The position numbers were made by a program, and so were the translations under genes. The notes beneath the pieces are model-generated. The model ran no database searches and was not told the DNA's origin. It worked only from the letters and a program-made list of their open reading frames with translations. Below, one piece after another: positions 19,996 to 27,195 of a stretch of 27,195 bases of DNA. Position 1 is the stretch's first letter. Each line of letters starts with the position of its first letter. This stretch comes from Chara braunii (lineage: Eukaryota > Streptophyta > Charophyceae > Charales > Characeae), in assembly GCA_003427395.1 (NCBI GenBank), contig BFEA01000186.1, positions 2,461,606 to 2,488,800 on the forward strand. The letters run 5' to 3'.

Positions 19996-20283
19996 ATAAG
20001 GGCGTCCGACGAAGCGCTCGGACGGTCTGCCATAAGGACGAAGCAAGGAGACGTGGTAAACATCGTGTATGCGAGCCTGTCGAAGGTAATCAGGTAGCTT
20101 CACACGGAAGCTGACCGAACTAGCGGCAGTATCAGAACCGACGGCCTGAAGGATGCGGCATGGACGGAAGAAACGACGCCTGAACTTGCGAAGCGTATCT
20201 GGTTCGAGCTGTAAGTGGCGTGCATCAACGAGCACATCGTCACCGACTTTGAATGGATGATCCATTCGTGATCGGTTCGCTCA
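19996..20283 (-). pseudogene. Integrase C-terminal GPF/Y-like module
   Basis: Residues after the core read KVGDDVLVDA, then a RRFFRPCRIL stretch where Ty3/gypsy integrases usually have a Gly-Pro-Phe motif, then YHVSLLRPY. This is the C-terminal DNA-binding module of gypsy integrases; here the usual Gly and Phe of the motif appear as Arg and Cys. It is in the same frame as the core (codons ending at 20284), separated by a TGA at 20281-20283 directly after the core. Confidence 0.8.
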
Positions 20284-20960
20284 TGCGGCCATGCGAGTCT
20301 GGGAGTCGGCTAAACTCTCGTGTGCGCGCTTCATAATCGCCGCCATGTGGGCTATCCAGTCGTCAAGCGTAGGGCAACGAGTGTCTGGGCGCAACCTCGA
20401 TGGTCGTAGGAAATCCCCGCGTACGCGAGGGTGGTAGCCGAGGTCGCAATAGAATGGCGACATCCCCGTGGCTGGCGAAACAACGTGGTTGTACGCAATC
20501 TCCGCGTGGACTAAGTGTAAGTCCCACTGCTGGTCATCCCTAACAAACTTTCGGAGGATATTACCGAGAGTTTTATTGGTGACCTCAGTCTGACCATCCG
20601 TCTGAGGGTGGTAAGACGATGAGGAGTGGAGCTGGGATCCGTACACCTCGTGTAGGCATCGCCAGAATATGTTGGTAAAGCGCGGGTCACAGTCGGAGAT
20701 GATGCTCTGAGGTAAGCCGTGATCTCTCACGACTCGGTCGAAGACGATGTCGGCGACCTCACGAGCGCTAATGCGATAGCGGCACGAGACAAAACGTGCA
20801 CGCTTCGTGAAGCGATCGACGACCACCAAGATAGCATCATGACCGCGCTCAGTGGGTGGGCGGAGGGGACCAATGAAATCCATCGAGATGGACTGCCAAC
20901 GACCCTCAGGTATGGGTAGGGGCTGAAGTAACCCATACGGAAGGTGGTTCGCACTACTAC
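20284..20960 (-). pseudogene. Integrase catalytic core (D,D35E)
   Basis: The retroviral-type integrase inserts the cDNA into host DNA. The catalytic acids are visible: Asp in SMDFIGP (codon at 20878-20880), Asp in ISDCDPRF (20692-20694), and Glu in QTDGQTEVTNK (20584-20586). The second and third are 35 residues apart. The common SDRDPRF has Cys in place of Arg here. HPQTDGQ is the usual gypsy motif. The core is intact from about 20950 to its end. Upstream it is joined to the zinc finger only through a frameshift near 20955-20965, and it ends at the TGA at 20281-20283. Confidence 0.9.
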
Positions 20961-21300
20961 CTCCTGACAGGTAGGACACTCCTGGATGTAGGCTTTGACA
21001 AAGTCCTTGGATTTCGGCCAGACATATAGGCGGCAAACACGAGCCAACGTCTTATGGAAACCCATATGACCGGCAGCTGCCTGGTCATGGAACTCTGCTA
21101 CATCATGGACGCGGAGCTGTCCGGTGGAGGGAACGCAGATACGTGGTTCTAGCTGTCCAGATCTGCAATGCCAGTACACGAGGCCGTTCTTCCCGAGGGA
21201 GTACGAAGGAACGGTCTTGCCACTCCGCAGTGTTGAGTGGATGACGCGATAATCAGGGCAGTGGTGGTACTTAGTGCGATACGCGTCGATCACCGACTGA
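20955..21300 (-). pseudogene. Integrase N-terminal HHCC zinc finger
   Basis: The RNase H frame (codons in phase with 21974) continues into integrase. His residues in EFHDQAAAGHMGFHKT are followed 29 residues later by Cys in ECPTCQ, giving HX6HX29CX2C, the zinc-binding finger that precedes gypsy integrase cores. After CQEV the frame is lost; the core continues one base out of phase, as if one base were missing here. No homopolymer is present at this break. Confidence 0.85.
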
Positions 21301-21880
21301 TCAACAGTGGTGATAGAGATGACAGCAAGATGGATGGGTTCCTGATTGTGATCAGGACGGCGGGACAAGGCATCGGCTACGCGGTTCGTTTCACCCTTGA
21401 TGGGCTGAGTTGTGAAACTAAACTTGGATAAGTCACGCCACCAGCGTGTCTGTCGAAGGGAAAGCTTAGGCTTCGTGAGGAAAGTCTGGACAACTGAGTT
21501 GTCCGTGCGTACCATGAAGGGCGCCCCGTGAAGATAATGACGCCAATACCGGGTAGCATAAACTACTGCGAGAACCTCACGTCCATCGGCAGTGTAGTTT
21601 ATCTCGGCAGACAGTAGCTTACGGGAGTAAAAAGCGATCGGGCAATCCCCATCACGAGCCTCGACAGTCCCATCCTCTGCAATGGTTGGGGAGTAAGTAA
21701 CAGGAGGACTGTCAGTGGAGGGAAGTGGTGGGAGGGTAGGCGTCAGTCGAGAAGCTGTGTCAGCAGGAGGGGGGGGAAAAGGAGGAACATGGGGTAAGGT
21801 GAATCTGGAGGAGAGGGAAACATCTGAGAAAGGACAACTCCTAATGCAAAATTTGACGCATCGGTGGTGACGATAAAGGG
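21301..21880 (-). pseudogene. Retroelement RNase H with long Pro/Ser-rich linker and frameshift
   Basis: RNase H removes the RNA strand during reverse transcription. Visible acidic residues are Asp in TTDASNFALG (21860-21862), Glu in GREVLAVV, Asp in VRTDNS and Asp in VADALSRR. The first strand (ending VVLSQ) is in the reverse transcriptase frame; the rest, from about 21785 on, is one base out of phase. The break coincides with an eight-C run on the sense strand (21769-21776). Between VVLSQ and CPIAFYSRKL lie about 50 residues rich in Pro and Ser, where gypsy elements usually have about 15. Confidence 0.85.
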
Positions 21881-22880
21881 ACGATAAAAATCGAGAAGGC
21901 GAAGAACCGGCGCAAAGGTCACCGCCTTCTTGAGGGCGCGAAAGACGTCCTCGCACAGGGGTGTCCAAAACCACGGCGGGTTCTTCCGAAGGAGGGTAGA
22001 GGTAAGGACGTAGGAATACGTAGCGTATCCCTGGATAAAATTACTATAGTAGCTGGTGAGGCCTAGGAAACTGCGAAGCTGCTTGACAGATGCAGGGACG
22101 GGCCACTCTGCAATAGCAGTGATCTTCGCGTCATCCATGTGGAGACCGTGGTCAGACACATGGTGTCCTAGGAAGTCCACTTTGCGCTGGGCAAAGCGGC
22201 ACTTACTGAGCTTGGCATAGAAGCCATGCTTGCGTAAGCATTGTAGGACATCGCAGAGATGTCTGAGATGGTCTTCTAAGGTACGACTGTAAACCAAGAT
22301 GTCGTCCAGGTATACGAGAACGTATTCTTCAAGGATGTCCCTGAAGATGTCGTTCGTCGCCGTCTGGAAGGTGGCGGGGGCATTAGTGAGGCCGAATGAC
22401 ATCACTGTGAACTCGTAGTGGCCGAAGGGCGACCGAAAGACGGTCTTCGGCTGATCCTCTGTGGCAACGCGGATCTGGTGGTAACCGCTACGAAGATCGA
22501 TCTTCGTGAAGAAGCGGTTGCCTGCCGGACGATCAAACAGCTCATCCGCGTGAGGCATGGGATAGTTGTTCTTAACCGTGTAACGGTTAAGGCCGCGGTA
22601 GTCGATGCAGAGGCAAAGAGTTCCGTCCACTTTGCGAGCAAAGAGGACAGGTGCACCCCAAGGGGAATTACTGGGTTTAATGAAACCCAGTCGAAGGAGC
22701 TCCTCAAGCAGACGCTTGAGTTCCGTCGCCTCTGGAATCGAGAGCCGCTACGGTGCGTGATGGTGAACATGATAGTCAGGCATGGGCTGGATAGAATGCT
22801 CAACACCGCGTATCGGGGGAATCCCGCTGTATGAGAAATACGGGGAAAATTGCGGTACTCTCGAATCAGGTCGCGAACGG
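21881..22880 (-). pseudogene. Ty3/gypsy reverse transcriptase
   Basis: The polymerase copies element RNA into DNA. From 22630 down, a single open frame of 295 codons holds CIDYRGLN, the first catalytic Asp in TKIDLRSGYHQI, SFGLTNAPATFQ, and YLDDILVYS with the catalytic pair at 22301-22306. It also holds FLGHHVS, the thumb-like FLGLTSYY and connection segments, and runs on into RNase H. Upstream in the same frame, SPWGAP and an ELLRLGFIKPSNS stretch fit the usual N-terminal part. A TAG at 22748-22750 stands directly before RLSIPE, where gypsy elements normally have Tyr. Further upstream (22840-22970) the frame changes at least twice. Confidence 0.93.
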
Positions 22881-24070
22881 CCGGCTTAAATCTGTCGTGA
22901 ACCGTGTGAGTTCCTCAACGTCTGCGTCGGCACAAGATGTATGTGTGGACTCGACAGTCGATGGCGCAGGGGCCTAGGACGTGGAGGGGGTATCCGCAGG
23001 CTGACGGGTGGACGTAGAGATGGGAGCCACGAAAATGGAGGAAGGGTCAGGGGGATCGGGCTCCAGAGAGATGAACTCAACCTCGGGACAAAGTGGATCA
23101 TAGCGAAGAAGATCCATGACGTTCACTGAGTAGAACGTGACGTCCCCCTGTCGTATGAAGTGAGCAAACTGACGAGGGGAAGTGAAGGCGATGTCGGGGT
23201 GAGACCCTGAGGGACGAGGGTCCCGGGGAGGTAGGTCGGGAGGAGTGTCACCCGTGGTTCCAATGAAGGGGACGCGATGGGTCTGACCACACTTCGTTTT
23301 GAGAATGAGTGTCTTGCTCGCCCATTCGGCCTCTGTGCTACGGAATCGGCGAGACCAGGGAGTGCCAAGGATAAAGTCGTACCCAGTCTCCAGCACATCG
23401 AAGTATGCGGAGGAATGGTAGCTTCGAGGCGCCTGGGTACTATCCGGTGGCTGGAGGGTGAGGGAGAAGTGGAGGTTGGGGACCGTCTGATCGAAGAAGC
23501 GCTGTGTCTTGTTATCTCCGAGGGTAATGGAGATAGGAGAGCGAGACCCAGAGGTAGCTAGGCGAGCTTCCTTAACCACTCGAGGGTGAACGAAATCTCC
23601 CTGCGAGCCAAAGTCTCATAAAGCGCGGTACACCCTTGTAGATGTCCCTAGGCGAACAGGGATAATGGGTAGCGTGCGATCAGGGTCAGAAAGCAGAGCG
23701 AGAAGACGACGCAGGACGTTGACGTGTCTCGTGAGTTGCTCCTGACGAGCCTGCAGAATGCTCAAGTCCAGGAGAGATGATACAACGTCATCGCGAGTCG
23801 CCAGCTGAGCGCTACAACGGGCTGTGCGAATGGCGCGACGCGTCGGAAGTCTCGTGGGAGAAGCGCTAGATGCGGCGGTCTGCTGGGAGGCAGACGATAC
23901 CTCGACAGACTACGGGGCAGAGAGAACTGCGTCTGTCATGTCCTGAGGATCCTCTGATGGGGTAGCCAAAGGGGCAAACCGCGACTCGGTGGTCATGAAG
24001 CCGGCTACGTGCGAGGCCTCAAGGGTACACTGCACCGTGGCTAGCTGGGTGGGGTTGGTCGGGCGGGCCC
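22881..24070 (-). pseudogene. Ty3/gypsy aspartic protease and flanking linker
   Basis: The protease would cut the Gag-Pol polyprotein. The flap/hydrophobic motif YDFILGTPW is present at 23355-23381 (residues 67-75 of the open frame 22974-23579). The active-site region lies just upstream and reads DFGSQGDF (Asp at 23613-23615). Retropepsins have Asp-Ser/Thr-Gly there, so the Ser is replaced by Phe. The codon before it is a TGA (23616-23618). A second stop, TAG, is at 23910-23912, and TAG at 22974-22976 ends the frame. The roughly 150 codons before the active site are open apart from these stops and join gag through a frame change at 24071-24078. The enzyme would be dead. Confidence 0.85.
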
Positions 24071-26051
24071 GGGGGGGGACTGAGATCGGCGCTGACGAGA
24101 AATGTCAGCGTAATACCGATCGAGGGCGGTGTGGTATGGACACCGTGAGGAGGTGTGTCCATCTTGGCGGCAATGAAGACAGCCTCGTCGGGCCTCGAGG
24201 GTGGCACGCTCCGCGGGGGAAAGAGCTCCGCGAGGAGGGACAAAACCCTGCGGGAGGTCTATCTGAGGAACTGTGGGTGTGCGGGCGCCAGCCTGTGCAA
24301 CCCGACTGCGTGCACGACCCATGGCAGACATGGCCATCTGCAGGCGCTCGGCCATTGGGACAGTGTCGTCATCCAAGTGGTACTGGATGATGTCCCGAAG
24401 CTCGATGTCCTCGGGGGCGTCCCCAATGGTAGGATCGAGATCGGCTGAGGCGTCCTCTCCATACTCGAGAGAGTTGTAGTGCCGAGCGAATGGCACTCCA
24501 GGTCGAGCCGGGCGACGAAAACGACTAGCAAACGAGGAGCGGCCTCGGGTGATACCCCGAGACTGGGAGGTGGCGGCTGGCCACGAAGAGGATGGGGCGA
24601 CGGAGAAGCGACTACACATCCTCTGGTACTGACGCGCAGCCTCGTATGTCTGCTCCGCGGAAGAGAATGATCGCCTCCATAGCTCTAGGCGGTAGTCAAT
24701 CGGCAGGCTGACAAGGAACCGGTCGGTGAGTGTGACCTCCGGTAGGAACGTCTCGTCACAAACAAGGTGAGCGTCTTGAAATACCCGGATGTGACGCTCC
24801 AGGTCGGCCGGTACAGAGGACCCGGACCATCTAGTATGGGTGATCCAGTCTAAGACGTCGGTGGCGTCATGACGAGCACCGAAACGGTCCTGAAGGAAGG
24901 CCGCGAAGTCGGCCAGAGTGGGGACCTCACCCACGCGGAGGCGCTGGGTATAATGATCCTCCCACGCAGTGGAAGGGCTACCTCGCAATTTGGTTGTGAG
25001 CACATCGCACCACAACTCCTAACGGGTGGTCGTCATAGAGAGTGTGCGCGTTGCTATCTGCAACCAGCGAGAGACACGGGATGTGCCATCATACTCGGGA
25101 ATGTCCGTGGTGTGCACAAGAGGATGTCCACTGTGCTGATGGCGGGGAGAGAGAGATCGAGGCGAGTGCACTGCGGCAGCGTAAGTCGAGGCCGCTGCAG
25201 GGGCAGAGGTGGGGGAAGGCTGTGGGCCGTGGCCGCTGGCGGACGGACTAGCAGACGAGGAGGCAACGGTCACGGACAACTGTCCCGGAATAGCCAGGTA
25301 GGAAGGAAAAGGCTGAGGAGCAGGTCGAGGGAAACGAGCCTGCATCATGGGGACCGAAGGGGTGGTAGAGGAAGAAGGGTGAGCAGCCTGTGATGGGTGA
25401 GGCTGTCTCAGAGCGAGAATCTCCGCCTGAGCCTGTGCAATGGTGGCCTGTAAAGTGGCCACTCGCTGGGCGCGGGGTCGGAGGTGGAGGGGGCGGAGCG
25501 GGTCTCCCAGTGGGAGGAGGAATCCCAGCCTGGGCGGTACCCTGCTGTGGGGGCGGGGGGACGAAGGCAGGAAGAAGAGGGTGGAGCCGTATTTCCGCGA
25601 CCGGTGCGGGAAGCTGGGAAGCAACACCCATGTGGGTCGTTGAAACTGTTGGGCCAGAAGGCGGTACCTGGACCGCAGCACCTATGACAGTAGTAGAGAC
25701 GGTAGGGGCGGCCGTGGCCGGAAGAACTGCCGCAACGGACGGGGTGGTCTGAGCGGCAGCAGCACTCGCCACCGCTGAGGGGGAGTGCTGGGCCTGGCCC
25801 GCAGAGGAGGGGGAACCATGGTGACTCCGTCTCCGGAGTCTTGGGGAGCCGGAATCGGAGCCGGTAGGGGAAGGGGTGTGAGAGCGGTGGGGAGAGCGAT
25901 GAGGGGAGCCCTTGAGGCGGCTGACGTCGAGGGCTAGTGCATTGATTTGCGCTTGCAATGGTCCAAGCGTACTAAGTTGTGCCAGGATTGCTACAAGGAC
26001 GACATCCAGGTCCATGGTGTCCGCATGGGCCTGATCATGAGCCGCAGACAT
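24041..26051 (-). pseudogene. Ty3/gypsy gag (capsid and zinc knuckle), broken
   Basis: Gag packages the element RNA. The start at 26051 has a good context (CACC before ATG, TCTGCG after). The N-terminal 190 or so residues are rich in Pro, Ser, Thr and His. A frame change of one extra base lies near 25460-25490, in a Pro-rich stretch. The next frame carries the rest, interrupted by one TAG at 25019-25021. The region after it (WEDHYTQRL, FAAFLQDRFG, YRLELWRR) is typical of the retrotransposon gag capsid domain. A CCHC zinc knuckle, CX2CX4HX4C, is at 24140-24181. The frame ends at 24041 after a C8 run. Confidence 0.88.
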
Positions 26052-26255
26052 GGTGGGAGGTGGGGGGAGATATGGGTTGTGGTGTGGGGACAGAGGACCA
26101 CCGGTGAGAGGGAGGGGACCGCAAGAGCGGAGTGGGTAGTTGTGGGTCGGCTCGCCCAGCGGGTCGCGCGTGAGATGGTGGCGCGAATCCGGTCGAGGGG
26201 GGAGGAGCCATTCGGGTCCAGGGTGCCCAACGGGAGGAGGTAGAGAGTAGGGGGT

Positions 26256-26299
26256 TTAGGGAAACCCTAAATCCTAGAAAAACCCTGAGGAAACCCTAA
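26256..26299. promoter_or_regulatory. Telo-box motifs with a TTTAGGG palindrome
   Basis: TTTAGGG (26256-26262) and CCCTAAA (26266-26272) form a perfect inverted pair around AAA. AAACCCTAA occurs at 26263-26271 and 26291-26299. In plants this telo-box lies near the start of many promoters and 5-prime leaders and is bound by telomere-repeat-binding proteins. Here it is about 200 bp upstream of the gag start, as expected for a leader or promoter element. Function in this decayed element is inferred only. Confidence 0.45.
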
Positions 26300-26492
26300 C
26301 CGGAGTTTAGGTGGTTAGGGGAAGGTGGCGGCAACCTAATCAAGAAAAGAAAATAATAACTATGGAGGGGAGGAAGAATAGAGTAAACAGTGGATTTTCG
26401 AAATAAAAATAAAATAAAAGAATAAATAAAAATAAATAAATAGATAAAATGTAAAGAGTGAGGAAAGAGAGAATATTTATTTTTTTGGAATT

Positions 26493-26535
26493 TTCGGCAG
26501 CATTTTCCCAACTCGCATGGGGTCAAAAATGTGCC
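26493..26535. repeat. Hairpin motif, copy 1 of 3 in the leader (degenerate)
   Basis: TTCGGCAGCATTTTCCC is shared with the other two copies, as are GGGGTCAAAAATGTGCC on the right side. The inner C run is weaker (CCCAACTCGCATGGGG) and one outer pair is lost. Confidence 0.6.
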
Positions 26536-26678
26536 AAGAGGAAGGAAACTGCAAGAGGGACACACTAACTTTCAAAATGCCGCAAATTAAAATTCACAAA
26601 AATAAATGAATAAATAAATAAATAAATAAGGAGGTGGAAGAGAGTGAAGAGAAACTAAGTTTTCGAATTTTTCAAAAA

Positions 26679-26724
26679 TTTCGGCAGCATTTCGTTACCC
26701 CCATGGGGTTGAAGTGTGCTGAAA
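26679..26724. repeat. Hairpin motif, copy 2 of 3 in the leader
   Basis: TTTCGGCA (26679-26686) pairs with TGCTGAAA (26717-26724) using one G-T wobble. The inner CCCCATGGGG (26699-26708) is a perfect palindrome. Confidence 0.7.
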
Positions 26725-26752
26725 AATGCTAAGTAAAGAAAAAAAAACAGAA

Positions 26753-26803
26753 AATTTTGGCAGCACTTCGTTACCCCCACGGGGTCAAAATGTGTGCCGA
26801 AAG
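26753..26803. repeat. Hairpin motif, copy 3 of 3 in the leader
   Basis: TTTTGGCA (26755-26762) pairs with TGCCGAAA (26795-26802) using one wobble at a different place than in copy 2. CCCC (26775-26778) and GGGG (26781-26784) again face each other inside. Confidence 0.7.
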
Positions 26804-27195
26804 CAAGAATGGCTATGTCCTAATCAGATTTTAGGGTGCCACAGAAAAATTTGAATTTTTAGAATAAATAAAGGAAAATAAAATAAATCAGAAAGATGAG
26901 AAAAGAAGTAGGGAATAAAATAATTTGAATTTTTGGACAAAAAAATAAGATTGAAATAAAAGAGAAAGAGAAAAGAAGAAAAGCACAAAAAATCGAAGGG
27001 GGGGGGGATGAAAAAGTGATGAAAAAAGATAAAAATAGCTGGGATAGAGAAAAGATTGAAGTGGTAGGTGAGGGGGATGATGAGGTTGTAGTTGGGGGAA
27101 GAAAGGAGCAGAGGAGGGTGAGAGAATGAGAGAGAAAACTATGAAAAAGGTGAAGAAAAGAGTGAGAGATTAGTAAAAGAAGGTGAGTGGAGAGA

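Larger units (their letters stand above)
18336..27195 (-). mobile_element. Decayed Ty3/gypsy chromovirus-type retrotransposon (5-prime end outside window)
   Basis: The minus strand carries gag, protease, reverse transcriptase, RNase H, integrase and chromodomain in that order, which is the Ty3/gypsy (Metaviridae) arrangement. The chromodomain places it with chromoviruses. The coding part runs from 26051 down to about 19621. Stops at 25019-25021, 23910-23912, 23616-23618, 22748-22750, 20281-20283 and 19894-19896 and several frameshifts show that it is inactive. The left limit at 18336 is inferred from the broken host repeat. The right limit is not reached, because the other half of the broken 47-bp repeat does not reappear. 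Confidence 0.85.
26052..27195 (-). other. Probable gag leader (pyrimidine-rich on sense strand)
   Basis: No gene is supported. In sense orientation the region is C/T- and T-rich with ATTT repeats (26599-26629), a C10 run (26998-27007) and three copies of a hairpin motif (26493-26535, 26679-26724, 26753-26803). Telomere-like words lie at 26256-26299. No sequence matching the TGTGACGG edge at 18336 is found, so the 5-prime LTR probably starts beyond the window. An alternative edge is a TGTGGCACCC in sense orientation starting at 26843, but no matching copy exists near the left end. No clear primer-binding site was found. Confidence 0.5.

Noticed and set aside
22402-22834. Frames on both strands overlapping the start of reverse transcriptase
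   Set aside because: They are out of phase with the reverse transcriptase motifs. The true frame reads SPWGAP and RLSIPE upstream of CIDYRGLN.
24041-24080. Calling the gag-protease shift a programmed frameshift
   Set aside because: The run could slip, but the element carries many other stops and frame breaks, and a matching break occurs at another eight-C run inside RNase H, where programming is not expected.
1-27195. tRNA genes and intact rRNA genes
   Set aside because: I found no paired A and B boxes with a cloverleaf, and only a 42-bp 18S-like fragment. A covariance-model search would be decisive.

Overview
This window is repetitive DNA from a nuclear eukaryotic genome, most likely a streptophyte (a plant or charophyte alga). 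The evidence is a chromodomain-bearing Ty3/gypsy element, AAACCCTAA telo-box motifs, very AT-rich intergenic sequence and a draft-assembly N gap. A short 18S rRNA-like fragment with the eukaryotic core sequence is also present. Nothing prokaryotic is visible, and I found no intact host gene, tRNA or CRISPR array. The species cannot be named from this sequence.

Positions 1-18335 are a head-to-tail tandem array of a very long unit of about 6.9 kb. Unit 1 spans 1-7130 and starts before the window. Unit 2 spans 7131-14056 (6926 bp). Unit 3 begins at 14057 and is cut off at 18335. Each unit has the same order: a CT-rich array built around a 48-bp period; a GC-richer block with short internal duplications; an AT-rich stretch of about 4 kb with a conserved nested hairpin; a short CT microsatellite and a GGGGCCCC palindrome; a poly-T tract; a minisatellite of about 47 bp; and a conserved tail. 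The units differ in informative ways. Unit 1 carries a 757-bp insertion with a 9-bp target duplication, and both other units show the empty site. Unit 2 has a block of its CT array in reverse orientation. Unit 3 has an 18S rRNA-like scrap beside an N gap and has lost about 2 kb, replaced by 108 bp of foreign filler.

At 18336 unit 3 is interrupted in the middle of a 47-bp repeat by sequence beginning TGTGACGG. This looks like the edge of an LTR. From there to the right edge the window holds a decayed Ty3/gypsy chromovirus-type retrotransposon. Its genes lie on the minus strand in the order gag (right), protease, reverse transcriptase, RNase H, integrase, chromodomain (left). Diagnostic motifs remain visible: a CCHC zinc knuckle, YLDD, the four RNase H acidic residues, an HHCC finger, D,D35E and WKGY. 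At least six in-frame stops and several frameshifts break the reading frame, so it is a fossil. The right-hand 1.1 kb is a pyrimidine-rich gag leader (sense strand) with three copies of a hairpin-forming motif and telomere-like palindromes. The far LTR is not in the window.

The most interesting candidates for undescribed biology are two. One is the 47-bp minisatellite, whose copies keep a short hairpin while the stem bases change in a paired fashion. The other is the triplicated hairpin motif in the retroelement leader.
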